DNA from: an uncultured Alteromonadaceae bacterium
Lineage (GTDB): Bacteria > Pseudomonadota > Gammaproteobacteria > Enterobacterales > Alteromonadaceae
DNA: 55,240 bases
Direction: 5' to 3'
Assembly (NCBI GenBank): GCA_950073835.1
Contig: CATMRP010000011.1
Span: 1 to 55,240 of the forward strand
The notes beneath the pieces were generated by a model. That model had not been told where the DNA came from. It made no database searches and saw only the letters and a program-made list of their open reading frames with translations. Positions 8,663-17,121 of this stretch are shown piece after piece. The position numbers and the translations under genes were made by a program. Numbering within the stretch: the first letter of the stretch is position 1; each line of letters opens with the position of its first letter.

Positions 8663-9368
8663 TATAGTTGGTCAAATCCTGGCCCGGCGCGATAGGGGTT
8701 TTATCATCGCCGTGAAAACAAAATCCTTCCAGTTCACCTAACAAAGTAAGCCGCCCTTCAGTATATTGCAGCGCAGTGCCTTCACGGATAGCCAGCACGG
8801 GTGTTTCGGGATTAAGCCGGGTAAATTCAAATAATCGGTCATCCCGGGTTTCGCCGTTATGTCCGGGCGGCTGATAATCGGTATAGTGCGGATTCAACTG
8901 GCAGCGCACAACATTAAGCGCCGCAAAAGAGGGCGGCTCAATAATCGGCATATCATTGGTCGTGCGGATACTGTTGCCGCAAATATTACTGCCCGCGCTC
9001 CAGCCGATGTAAGGCATGCCCTGGCTTATCTGGCGCTGCAGAGGCGCTAGTAATGATTGCTCATACAGCTCATTGAGTAAGTTAAAGGTGTTACCACCAC
9101 CCACCAGCACCGCGTTAGCAGAGGTGATGGCCTCCTGCGGGTCATCACAGGTATGGATACCGGTAATGTTAAGCTGTGGGAGGGCCTCGCGGACTTTTTC
9201 GACATAGTCATCCCAGCCCAGCGTGACCCCGGCAAACGGAATAAACAAGACGTCCTTTGCTTCGCCCAGGTGGTGCGAAATCATCTCGCGGGCATGGGTC
9301 AGGTACTCTTCGTCACCCATCCGGGAGCTGGATAACATGAGCACGTGTGGTTTAGAATCTGTCGGCAT
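8655..9368 (-). CDS. pepE: alpha-aspartyl dipeptidase (peptidase S51)
   Basis: Dipeptidase E hydrolyses dipeptides with an N-terminal aspartate in the cytoplasm. The nucleophile Ser124 lies in the GWSAGSN elbow, preceded by the VLVGGGNTFNLL motif, and the LNPHYTDY segment near residue 160 carries the histidine. The 237-residue length fits the family. An AGAGAAAG sequence precedes the ATG. The gene is convergent with bioD and divergent from the phosphatase gene. Confidence 0.92.
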   Translation of the reverse strand: MPTDSKPHVLMLSSSRMGDEEYLTHAREMISHHLGEAKDVLFIPFAGVTLGWDDYVEKVREALPQLNITGIHTCDDPQEAITSANAVLVGGGNTFNLLNELYEQSLLAPLQRQISQGMPYIGWSAGSNICGNSIRTTNDMPIIEPPSFAALNVVRCQLNPHYTDYQPPGHNGETRDDRLFEFTRLNPETPVLAIREGTALQYTEGRLTLLGELEGFCFHGDDKTPIAPGQDLTNYIS

Positions 9369-9515
9369 TCATCTTTCTCTTTGTTTTTTCGTGGGTATAG
9401 TGTTCAACGCTAATGATAAGTACAATACCACGCTCGAACCGGTGGGGTAAGTCGCATTGCCAGCTGGCCGGGAAAGTTGCAGGCTAAGAATACTGACGTA
9501 AAGATAGGAATTACC

Positions 9516-9980
9516 ATGACATCACCCAAAGCTGTTTTATTTGTCTGTCTTGGCAATATTTGCCGCTCGCCCACGGCTGAAGCGGTTTTCCGCCACAAGG
9601 CTGATGAGGCAGGACTGAAGCTGACCATCGATTCAGCCGGTACTCATGGTTACCACATTGGCAGCGCACCAGACAAGCGCTCGCAAGCCGCCGGACAGGA
9701 GCGTGGCTACAGTTTTAAAGGACTGAAGTGTCGTCGGGTGAGTGACACCGATTTTGAAACTTTCGATCTGATCCTGGCTATGGACCAGAGTAATCTTGAA
9801 AATCTGCGTGAAATGAGCGACCCGGAACATCATCATAAAATTCGCCTGATGTTAGATTTTGCCGGTTATGAGAATGAAGAAGTACCCGATCCGTATTATG
9901 GCGGCAAAAAAGGCTTTGAGCTGGTGCTTGGCTTAATTGAGGAAGCTTCAGACGGCTTAATCAAGGCGCTCAGAAATTAA
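9516..9980 (+). CDS. low-molecular-weight protein-tyrosine phosphatase
   Basis: This is a cytoplasmic LMW phosphatase of 154 residues. The P-loop Cys-x5-Arg is CLGNICRS (Cys11, Arg17), and the general acid lies in the C-terminal VPDPYYGG motif. I chose the ATG at 9516, which has AGGAA upstream and starts right before the P-loop strand; an in-frame TTG at 9477 would add a non-homologous 13-residue tail. The stop overlaps the btuC ATG by one base, so it is cotranscribed with the vitamin B12 uptake genes, a neighbour relation with no obvious functional logic. Confidence 0.92.
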   Translation: MTSPKAVLFVCLGNICRSPTAEAVFRHKADEAGLKLTIDSAGTHGYHIGSAPDKRSQAAGQERGYSFKGLKCRRVSDTDFETFDLILAMDQSNLENLREMSDPEHHHKIRLMLDFAGYENEEVPDPYYGGKKGFELVLGLIEEASDGLIKALRN

Positions 9981-10948
9981 TGTCGGCTCCTGCCTCCAGA
10001 TGGACTGTTGGTGCACTGGGAATAGTATTACTGTTGTGCTTTTCGGCACTGCTCGCCAGTGTCTGGTGGCAGGCGGATACAACCGCTGAAACACGCTGGT
10101 ATATTCTGGTTAATTTACAATTGCCTTTGGCAATCACGGCAACCGTGGTGGGCGCGGCACTTTGTGTGAGTGGCGCCGCCTTGCAGGTGGTGTTACGCAA
10201 TCCTCTGGCCGATCCGGGGATCATAGGCATTGCCAGCGGCGCCAGCCTGATGGCGGCATTAGTGCTGATCCTGATGCCAGAGTGGATGGTCAGTACCCTG
10301 CATTACAGTATGCCTCTGGCTTGTTTTGCCGGTGCGTTGCTATCCACAGCTGTTATTTATCGGCTCTCTGTTCGTCTGCGAGGGCTGAATACCGCGGTTA
10401 TCCTGGCCGGTATTGCAATTACCACGCTAACCAGCGCGGTGATGGGCTGGCTTTATTTGTTCGCCGATGCGCAGTCGATGCGTAACCTTACCTTCTGGGT
10501 GATGGGCAGTCTGCATCAGGCCGATGGCTGGATCCTACTGTGGAGTGCGCCGCTGATAGCCGGCAGTTGCTTGCTCATTATCTCAAAAAGCAAGACCCTG
10601 AATTATCTCTATAACGGTGAACTAACGGCTCGTAGTGCGGGAATCGATCCTGCTCATGAAAGTAAGATTATTCTTATTGCTTGCGCCCTGGCGGTGGGCG
10701 CTGCGGTTGCCATTGCCGGGTCTATTGCGTTTTTAGGATTGCTGGTTCCTCATTATGTGCGCCTGCTAATGGGGTTTGATAACCGGGTGGTTTTGCCGGC
10801 CAGTGCCTTGTGTGGCGGAGTAATGCTACTGCTGGTGGCGTTATTCTCAGATTTGTTGCCCTATGCCTCTTTGCCGGTTTCAATGGTCACCGCCTCACTT
10901 GGCGGACCGTTACTACTCTATGCATTACTTAAAGGGCAGTTTAAATGA
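9980..10948 (+). CDS. btuC: vitamin B12 ABC transporter permease
   Basis: This is a FecCD/BtuC-type inner-membrane permease of 322 residues with about ten hydrophobic segments. Family motifs are the ALQVVLRNPLADPGIIGI segment near residues 66-85 and the C-terminal GLLVPHYVRLLMG coupling region that contacts the ATPase. The ATG overlaps the phosphatase stop, and the gene overlaps btuD by 4 nt. Cobalamin is the likely substrate because of the BtuCD-type pairing and short ATPase, but a siderophore transporter of the same family cannot be fully excluded. No periplasmic binding protein (btuF) is adjacent. Confidence 0.85.
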   Translation: MSAPASRWTVGALGIVLLLCFSALLASVWWQADTTAETRWYILVNLQLPLAITATVVGAALCVSGAALQVVLRNPLADPGIIGIASGASLMAALVLILMPEWMVSTLHYSMPLACFAGALLSTAVIYRLSVRLRGLNTAVILAGIAITTLTSAVMGWLYLFADAQSMRNLTFWVMGSLHQADGWILLWSAPLIAGSCLLIISKSKTLNYLYNGELTARSAGIDPAHESKIILIACALAVGAAVAIAGSIAFLGLLVPHYVRLLMGFDNRVVLPASALCGGVMLLLVALFSDLLPYASLPVSMVTASLGGPLLLYALLKGQFK

Positions 10949-11709
10949 ATCTGCCGATTAAGCTTGAAAACATATCCCTTGACCAGCGCCTGGACAATAT
11001 CTCTGTCACGATTATGCAACCAGGTATTACCTGTCTGTTAGGGGCCAATGGGGCAGGTAAATCAACCCTGTTGTTGGTACTGGCTGGCCTGCTTAAACCA
11101 GAACAAGGGGACGTGCACTGGGGGCAAACCGATGTGTATGTAACACCGCTATCAGTGTTATCCGTGCATCGCTGTTTTGTCGCCCAGCAGCACAGTATTC
11201 AGTTTGAACTGACCGGTCGCGAGTGCCTGCACTTTTTAAGCCCTTGCCAAAGCCGGGATATTCCCGGCGAGTTGATCCGTAAACTGGATATTGCTGATTT
11301 GCTGGATAAACCGGTTAGCCGTATGTCTGGAGGTGAGTGGCAACGTATCATGATCAGTCGCGCGCTGTTACAGGTGTGGCCAGCCATTAAGTCCGGTAAT
11401 GCTATTATAGTACTGGATGAGCCACTCCAGGGAGTGGATATTCGTCATCAGACAGTGTTGATGCAGTGGTTAAGTGCTCTGGCGAAGGTCGGAAACCAAA
11501 TAATTATGAGTTGCCACGATATCAATATTGCTAATACCTTTGCCGATACGGTATTGTTAGCAAAGGCAGGGCAATTGCTTGCATACGGACCTACCAGAGA
11601 TGTACTCAACCTGTCTAACCTGTGGTTAACCTTTGATTGTCAGTTTGAATGCCTGTTAAAGGAAGAGCAGCGGCATTTTATTCCCGTAAGACATGCAACT
11701 GGCTTTTAA
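10945..11709 (+). CDS. btuD: vitamin B12 ABC transporter ATP-binding protein
   Basis: This is the ATPase subunit partnering the BtuC-like permease. Walker A is GANGAGKST (residues 33-41), the signature is MSGGEWQR, Walker B is IIVLDEPLQGVD, and the switch histidine lies in MSCHDIN. It has 254 residues. It overlaps the permease gene by 4 nt. Downstream, the DAHP synthase gene begins 45 nt later with its own ribosome-binding site. Confidence 0.85.
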   Translation: MNLPIKLENISLDQRLDNISVTIMQPGITCLLGANGAGKSTLLLVLAGLLKPEQGDVHWGQTDVYVTPLSVLSVHRCFVAQQHSIQFELTGRECLHFLSPCQSRDIPGELIRKLDIADLLDKPVSRMSGGEWQRIMISRALLQVWPAIKSGNAIIVLDEPLQGVDIRHQTVLMQWLSALAKVGNQIIMSCHDINIANTFADTVLLAKAGQLLAYGPTRDVLNLSNLWLTFDCQFECLLKEEQRHFIPVRHATGF

Positions 11710-11754
11710 AAGATTAGTCGTTTTCTGAAATTTCCCATTTGAAAGAGGTGCTAA

Positions 11755-13098
11755 GTGAACAACTGGCAACCAGATAGCTGGCGGGCAAAGCCTATTTTGC
11801 AACAGCCAGAATACGAGGATAAAACTGAACTTGCCAGGGTAGAGCAGACCCTGAGTTCGTATCCTCCTTTAGTGTTTGCCGCTGAAGCCCGTGAGCTGCG
11901 TCGCCAGCTTGGTCAGGTATGCGAAGGTAAAGGTTTCTTACTGCAAGGCGGTGACTGCGCGGAATCGTTTAGTGAGTTTAATGCACCGAAGATCCGCGAT
12001 ACCTTTAAAGTGCTGTTACAAATGGCTATCGTGCTGACCTTTGCGGGCCGTTGCCCGGTGACTAAAGTGGCACGGATGGCAGGACAGTATGCCAAACCAC
12101 GCTCGTCAGACTTTGAAACTATTAATGGTGTCACTCTGCCCAGCTATCGGGGTGATATTATTAACAGCTTCGAGTTTACTGAAGCAGCACGCCGACCCGA
12201 TCCACAACGACTGGTTGAGGCTTATCATCGTAGTTCTGCCACATTAAACCTGTTACGCGCTTTCGCCCAGGGCGGACTGGCTGATCTGCATGAAGTGAAC
12301 CGCTGGAATATGGCGTTTCTGGAAAATAATCCGCAAAAAGATAAGTATCTGGACTTATCCCGTCGCATTCAGGATACGCTGGAGTTTATGGATGTCATTG
12401 GTATTAACGCTACCAATACGCCGTCGTTGCACGAAACGTCCTTGTTTACTTCCCATGAAGCATTATTGCTCAACTACGAACAGGCGCTGACGCGCATCGA
12501 TACACTCACAGGCAAGCCTTATGACTGTTCTGCGCATATGGTATGGATAGGTGAGCGTACACGCCAGCTTGACCATGCGCACATTGAGTTCTTCCGGGGG
12601 ATTAATAACCCTATTGGTGTAAAAGTAGGTCCGACAGTGGAAGAGGACGAACTCATCCGTCTGATTGATGCACTTAACCCGAATAACGACCCGGGCAGGC
12701 TCACTTTGATCACCCGGATGGGAGCAGACAAGCTGGAAGCGAATTTACCGCGCCTGTTGCGTCGGGTAAAAGCCGAAGGACGCAATGTAGTGTGGAGTTC
12801 CGATCCTATGCATGGCAATACATTCTCTGCCTCCAGCGGGTATAAAACCCGTAACTTTGATGCCATCCTGAGTGAGATTAAGCAATTCTTTGCGGCCCAT
12901 GAAGCCGAGGGCACTTACGCGGGTGGTATTCACCTTGAGATGACTGGCCAGCATGTTACCGAATGTACCGGTGGGGCTTATCAGATCAGTGATGAAGATC
13001 TTAAAGAAGCGTATAAAACCCAGTGTGATCCGCGCTTAAATGCCGATCAGGTACTGGAAATGGCGTTTCTGGTAGCAGACCACCTACGTAGTAAGTAG
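11755..13098 (+). CDS. class II 3-deoxy-7-phosphoheptulonate synthase
   Basis: This enzyme condenses phosphoenolpyruvate and erythrose-4-phosphate, the first step of aromatic amino acid synthesis. It is the plant/actinobacterial-like class II type, not the AroFGH class I type. Landmarks are WRAKP near the N-terminus, [11 protein letters not shown], the KPRSS segment, [13 protein letters not shown] and SDPMHGNT. It has 447 residues. Translation starts at a GTG (11755) with GAAAGAGG upstream. A strong intrinsic terminator follows the stop by about 30 nt. Confidence 0.93.
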   Translation: MNNWQPDSWRAKPILQQPEYEDKTELARVEQTLSSYPPLVFAAEARELRRQLGQVCEGKGFLLQGGDCAESFSEFNAPKIRDTFKVLLQMAIVLTFAGRCPVTKVARMAGQYAKPRSSDFETINGVTLPSYRGDIINSFEFTEAARRPDPQRLVEAYHRSSATLNLLRAFAQGGLADLHEVNRWNMAFLENNPQKDKYLDLSRRIQDTLEFMDVIGINATNTPSLHETSLFTSHEALLLNYEQALTRIDTLTGKPYDCSAHMVWIGERTRQLDHAHIEFFRGINNPIGVKVGPTVEEDELIRLIDALNPNNDPGRLTLITRMGADKLEANLPRLLRRVKAEGRNVVWSSDPMHGNTFSASSGYKTRNFDAILSEIKQFFAAHEAEGTYAGGIHLEMTGQHVTECTGGAYQISDEDLKEAYKTQCDPRLNADQVLEMAFLVADHLRSK

Positions 13099-13125
13099 CC
13101 TGCTGGTTGTAGTCTTTATCGGATA

Positions 13126-13452
13126 TCAGAGCGCAGCGAGGCAATCGCTGCGCTCTTTTTCGTTCAGGACACCGGTAAAGATGGTTTTACGGCGCAGTGC
13201 TATGGAGGTTTTATCGGTAGCGGTCATCGCTTTAATAAAATTATCCGGCGTACTGACCTGAGCAAGAATTGCCTGCCAGTTCAGGTAGGCGCCGTAGCTG
13301 AGCAGTTTTTGCTCGTAACGCTGTTGTAATGTAGATGTCGCCTGGCTTAACAGTGCCGGCTCAGCCAGTACTTTGCGGGCAATACAGCCATGTAAACAAA
13401 GGCTGCGTTTGTCAGCCTCCTGCTGCTGATACTTTTTTTGATGATAAACCAT
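13126..13452 (-). CDS. hypothetical protein, 108 aa
   Basis: I do not recognise this protein. It is a basic, soluble, mainly helical polypeptide with a KRSLCLHGCIARKVL segment (two Cys) near residue 16. I take the ATG at 13452, 4 nt after the stop of the DUF3820 gene; a TTG at 13467 would overlap that gene. Its C-terminal codons run through the terminator hairpin of the convergent DAHP synthase gene. It is the third gene of a small operon with the ABC exporter and the DUF3820 gene. Confidence 0.55.
   Translation of the reverse strand: MVYHQKKYQQQEADKRSLCLHGCIARKVLAEPALLSQATSTLQQRYEQKLLSYGAYLNWQAILAQVSTPDNFIKAMTATDKTSIALRRKTIFTGVLNEKERSDCLAAL
13129..13160 (+). terminator. intrinsic terminator of the DAHP synthase gene
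   Basis: A perfect 11-bp stem (GAGCGCAGCGA paired with TCGCTGCGCTC, loop GGCAA) is followed directly by five Ts. It serves the plus-strand gene. The hairpin lies inside the last codons of the convergent small gene, whose C-terminus it encodes. Confidence 0.9.
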
Positions 13453-13456
13453 GGCG

Positions 13457-13684
13457 CTATTCGTCAATTAACGGCGTCAGCATACCTTCCATGCCGTTTA
13501 GTTTAATTTCGTACATGAGTGCCAGTTGCTCCCCCAGTTTTCCGGCCGGGAAGCCTTGTTTGGCAAACCATACCAGGTAAGGTTCGGGAAGCTGGATGAG
13601 CTTACGCCCGGCATATTTGCCGAAGGGCATGGTCTGATTAATGGCCTGCTTAAGGGCAGCCGCGCCGGGCATTGAGTTTGTCAT
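13457..13684 (-). CDS. DUF3820-family small protein
   Basis: This 75-residue protein matches the DUF3820 family by its MPFGKYAGRKLIQLPEPYL core and the WFAKQGFPAGKLG and EIKLNGMEG segments. The family is a small soluble domain of unclear role. It begins 2 nt after the stop of the ABC exporter gene, so it is probably cotranscribed with it and with the following hypothetical gene. Confidence 0.8.
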   Translation of the reverse strand: MTNSMPGAAALKQAINQTMPFGKYAGRKLIQLPEPYLVWFAKQGFPAGKLGEQLALMYEIKLNGMEGMLTPLIDE

Positions 13685-13686
13685 GG

Positions 13687-15468
13687 TTAGGTTGCCTGTT
13701 TTTGCTGTGCTTGCCAGAGGCCGGCATAAACGCCTTGTTGACTCAGCAGCGCATCGTGATTGCCATGTTCGATGAGTCGGCCCTGGCTCATGACCAGAAT
13801 TTTATCGGCATCCACAATCGTTGACAATCGGTGGGCTATCACCAGACTGGTGTGGCCTTTGGCGACTTCCCGCAGCGCACGCAGTATGGCTTGTTCAGAC
13901 TGACTATCCAGAGACGAAGTGGCTTCATCGAAGACCATGATCGCCGGGCGTTTTAAGATTGCCCGGGCGATGGCCACCCGCTGCTTTTCGCCACCGGATA
14001 GTTTAAGGCCTCGTTCGCCTACTTTGGTTTGGGCGCCTTCGGGCAACTGACTGATAAACTGATCAAGGTGGGCCAGACGAATAGCTTCATGCACATCATC
14101 CTCTCTGGCGTCGGGCCGACCGTAGCGGATGTTCTCGAATATAGAATCGTTAAATAACACTGTGTCCTGGGGCACAATGCCAATGTGCTGACGCAAGCTG
14201 TGCTGCGTGACGCCCGCAATATTCTGGCCATCGATAATAATCCTGCCGGATGCCGGATCGTAAAAACGAAACAGTAATTTCACCAGGGTGGATTTTCCGG
14301 CACCACTTTCGCCTACTACGGCAACCTTGCTACCAGGTTCAACCGTAAAACTAACGTTGCTGAGGATCGGGCGGTCGTCGTGATAGGCAAAGCTGACCTG
14401 CTCAAACTCAATGCGCCCCTCACGGGTAACCAGCGTTGTTGCATCCTGACTATCATCTACCTGCGGGGTTCTGTCGAGCAGTTTAAATAAGTTTTCAATA
14501 TTGGCCAGTGAACCTCGAATTTCGCGGTAAACAAACCCCAGAAAGTTGAGAGGCATAAAGATTTGCATGGTGAAGGCGTTGATTAGCACAAAGTCGCCAA
14601 TGGTCATATTACCTTCGCTGACTTCAAGGGCTGCCAGCAATAGCATGCTGGTCATGGCGGTAGCAATAATAAAAGCCTGGCCACCGTTTAAGGCAAATAA
14701 GGATAAACGGTTTTTGCGGCGCGCGGTTTCCCATTGGGCCAGGTTACTGTCGTACAGATTGGCTTCGTATTGCTCATTATTGAAATACTTCACGGTTTCG
14801 TAATTTAGCAGGCTGTCGATGGCGCGGGTATTGGTGCTGGAGTCAGCCTGATTAACCTGGCGGACATATTCAGTGCGCCAATCGGTGGCTTTCATTGAAA
14901 ACCAGACATAGGCAATTACTGAGCAGAGGATAATCAGCGCAAACGATACGCCATACTGAGTCAGTAATACGCCTACTACCAGTGCGATTTCCAGCAGGGT
15001 AGGGCCAATATTAAACACCATAAACCGCATCAGAAAACTAATGCCACTGGTACCCCGTTCTATGTCCCGCGACAGTCCGCCGGTTTGTCTGGACAGATGG
15101 AAGCCCAGATCCAGCCGGTGTAAGTGTTCGAACACCTGCAGGCCGAGACGACGCATAGCGCGCTCAGTTACCCGGCCAAACAGTGTGTCGCGCACCTCGC
15201 CCAACAACACATTGGACAGGCGTAATACGCCATAAGCGAATACCAGTGACAGCGGCACGGCCAGGGCTTTAACGGTGTCGTCGTTGAGACTGTCGACGGT
15301 ATGTTTAAGAATAAAAGGCAGGCCAATGCTGGCCAGTTTGGCCGCCACAAGGCATAGCAGGGCGACAATAACCCGTTGTTTAAATTCCAGCAGGTAGGGC
15401 CATAATTGCCGAAATACCTGCCACTGCATAGGTGTGTTGGGATCAACCGGTTGGCGATGTGGGCGCAT
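13687..15468 (-). CDS. Atm1/HMT1-type ABC exporter, fused permease-ATPase
   Basis: This is a 593-residue half transporter of the ABCB7/Atm1-like class. A six-helix exporter domain spans about residues 20-310, including NYETVKYFNNEQYE, a segment characteristic of the Atm1 group that handles glutathione or metal conjugates. The ATPase domain follows, with Walker A GESGAGKST, signature LSGGEKQR, Walker B IMVFDEATSSLD and the H-loop IAHRLST. It works as a homodimer in the inner membrane. The ATG has AAAGAGGATAC upstream. It is divergent from moaA across 83 nt and followed by two small genes. The exact substrate is not deducible. Confidence 0.9.
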   Translation of the reverse strand: MRPHRQPVDPNTPMQWQVFRQLWPYLLEFKQRVIVALLCLVAAKLASIGLPFILKHTVDSLNDDTVKALAVPLSLVFAYGVLRLSNVLLGEVRDTLFGRVTERAMRRLGLQVFEHLHRLDLGFHLSRQTGGLSRDIERGTSGISFLMRFMVFNIGPTLLEIALVVGVLLTQYGVSFALIILCSVIAYVWFSMKATDWRTEYVRQVNQADSSTNTRAIDSLLNYETVKYFNNEQYEANLYDSNLAQWETARRKNRLSLFALNGGQAFIIATAMTSMLLLAALEVSEGNMTIGDFVLINAFTMQIFMPLNFLGFVYREIRGSLANIENLFKLLDRTPQVDDSQDATTLVTREGRIEFEQVSFAYHDDRPILSNVSFTVEPGSKVAVVGESGAGKSTLVKLLFRFYDPASGRIIIDGQNIAGVTQHSLRQHIGIVPQDTVLFNDSIFENIRYGRPDAREDDVHEAIRLAHLDQFISQLPEGAQTKVGERGLKLSGGEKQRVAIARAILKRPAIMVFDEATSSLDSQSEQAILRALREVAKGHTSLVIAHRLSTIVDADKILVMSQGRLIEHGNHDALLSQQGVYAGLWQAQQKQAT

Positions 15469-15551
15469 GTATCCTCTTTTATACCCTTAAAATAACAATG
15501 GTTATGTTGTGGCCCGACATAAGGTAGAATGGCCAGACAGCACAATGTGCG

Positions 15552-16553
15552 ATGCTTATAGCTGACCTTAACCCTAAAGGCATTGATTTGTTACAAGATT
15601 CGTTTGGTCGCCGATTTTATTATCTGCGCTTGTCCATTACTGATGTATGCAACTTTCGTTGTCAGTATTGCCTGCCCGACGGTTATCAGGGCCAGGCCCA
15701 GCAGTTTCTGAGCCTAAATGAAATTGACACCCTGGTAAATGCTTTTGCGCAAATGGGCACCTCGAAAATTCGGGTGACCGGCGGCGAGCCCACTCTGCGA
15801 AGGGATATCGTTGATGTGGTTGCCAGCTGTGCGCAAACCGAAGGGATCAGTAAAGTTGCCATGACCACTCATGCGGGCAAACTGGCCTCACTGGCAGCGC
15901 CACTGGCCCGGGCTGGCCTGAAACAGGTCAATATCAGTCTCGATAGTCTGGAGCCGGCACAGTTTGCACTGCTTAGTGGCCAGGATAAACTGAATGCCGT
16001 ACTCGATGGCGTGGAGTCGGCCCTCGTTGAGGGCATGAATGTTAAGGTTAATGCAGTGTTGCTACGCCCCTGGGCCGAAACTCAGTTGCGCGATTTTACC
16101 GCCTGGCTAAAAGACATGCCGGTAACGGTTCGATTTATTGAACTGATGGAAACCGGCCAGCACAAGGCCTTTTTCAAGTCTCATCATGTCAGTGCCGAAC
16201 CTCACCTTGCTGCCCTTAAAGCGCAGGGCTGGCAGCCGCTGCCGCGCGGTAAGGATGCCGGCCCGGCCGTTGAACTGTCGCACCCTGATTATGTTGGCCG
16301 GATTGGCTTTATTATGCCTTACAGCAGCGACTTCTGTGACAGCTGCAATCGCTTGCGTATTACTGCCCTGGGTAAGCTGCATTTATGTTTATTCAGTGAA
16401 CAGGGACTGGATTTACGCGAGTCATTACAATCGGGCAATGTGCAGGCTGTTACAGACTTTGTGACGTCCAGTCTGGCCGATAAAAAAGTGTCGCATTATC
16501 TGCAGGATGGCATAACCGGGATCACTAAAAATCTTTCCATGCTAGGCGGGTAA
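15552..16553 (+). CDS. moaA: GTP 3',8-cyclase, molybdenum cofactor synthesis
   Basis: MoaA is a radical SAM enzyme that rearranges GTP to 3',8-cyclo-7,8-dihydro-GTP, the first step of molybdopterin synthesis. The N-terminal cluster motif is CNFRCQYC, followed by RVTGGEPTLRRD. The C-terminal cluster is CDSCNRLRITALGKLHLCLF with its three cysteines. The 333 residues fit the family. It stands alone here, without moaBCDE. A GNAT gene starts 4 nt after the stop and is probably cotranscribed. Confidence 0.95.
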   Translation: MLIADLNPKGIDLLQDSFGRRFYYLRLSITDVCNFRCQYCLPDGYQGQAQQFLSLNEIDTLVNAFAQMGTSKIRVTGGEPTLRRDIVDVVASCAQTEGISKVAMTTHAGKLASLAAPLARAGLKQVNISLDSLEPAQFALLSGQDKLNAVLDGVESALVEGMNVKVNAVLLRPWAETQLRDFTAWLKDMPVTVRFIELMETGQHKAFFKSHHVSAEPHLAALKAQGWQPLPRGKDAGPAVELSHPDYVGRIGFIMPYSSDFCDSCNRLRITALGKLHLCLFSEQGLDLRESLQSGNVQAVTDFVTSSLADKKVSHYLQDGITGITKNLSMLGG

Positions 16554-16557
16554 TCCT

Positions 16558-17121
16558 ATGCTCACTGTTACTCCCTCCGCGCGATTAACCTATCGCCGAG
16601 TTACCGCACAAGATCGCGATTTTCTGTTTGAAATCGATCAGGATGAAGAGGTCATGCGCTACTTAACCGGTGGCAGAAAAACCACGCGCAAAGAAGTAGA
16701 CGAAGTGTTTATTCCCCGCATCGAGTCTTTCAATAATGAAGAGAAAGGCTGGGGATTATGGCAGGTCAGCTTGAGTACGGGTAATCGGCAAGCGATTGGC
16801 TGGATTCTGGTTCGCCCGTTAGGTTTTTTTACCGGAAACCCGCAGCCGGATAACCTTGAGCTTGGCTGGCGCTTTCGTCGACAAAGCTGGGGCAAAGGGT
16901 ATGCCACCGAAGCTGCTAAAGCCGTGCTGGACTCGCTGAAACAGGCGGGATGCCCGCAGTTCTCTGCTATAGCGCTGGCCGATAATCATGGTTCTATTAA
17001 TATTATGCAGAAGCTAGGTATGCAGTATCAGCGCACGGAGCGCTATACCGATGCCATTTTTGACGACGACGTGGTGGTTTACAGTACGGGCCTTGCCAGT
17101 GTGGAATGCAGCTTAGGTTAA
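16558..17121 (+). CDS. GNAT-family N-acetyltransferase, RimJ/RimL-like
   Basis: This 187-residue acetyltransferase belongs to the RimJ/RimL branch (Acetyltransf_3): LTYRRVTAQDRDFLFEI at the N-terminus, LGWRFRRQSWGKGYATEAA as the acyl-CoA site (about 101-119), and the IALADNHGSINIMQKLGM segment near 142-159. The acceptor may be a protein N-terminus or a small amine and cannot be told. It starts 4 nt after moaA and its 3' end overlaps the convergent receiver-TPR gene by 9 nt. Confidence 0.85.
   Translation: MLTVTPSARLTYRRVTAQDRDFLFEIDQDEEVMRYLTGGRKTTRKEVDEVFIPRIESFNNEEKGWGLWQVSLSTGNRQAIGWILVRPLGFFTGNPQPDNLELGWRFRRQSWGKGYATEAAKAVLDSLKQAGCPQFSAIALADNHGSINIMQKLGMQYQRTERYTDAIFDDDVVVYSTGLASVECSLG

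Noticed and set aside
9369..9515. Possible cobalamin riboswitch upstream of the btuCD transcript
   Set aside because: The gap is 147 nt and I could not find the conserved B12-box-like core.
15469..15551. Possible molybdenum-cofactor riboswitch upstream of moaA
   Set aside because: Only 83 nt separate moaA from the divergent gene, too short for the known aptamer, and no matching stems were seen.
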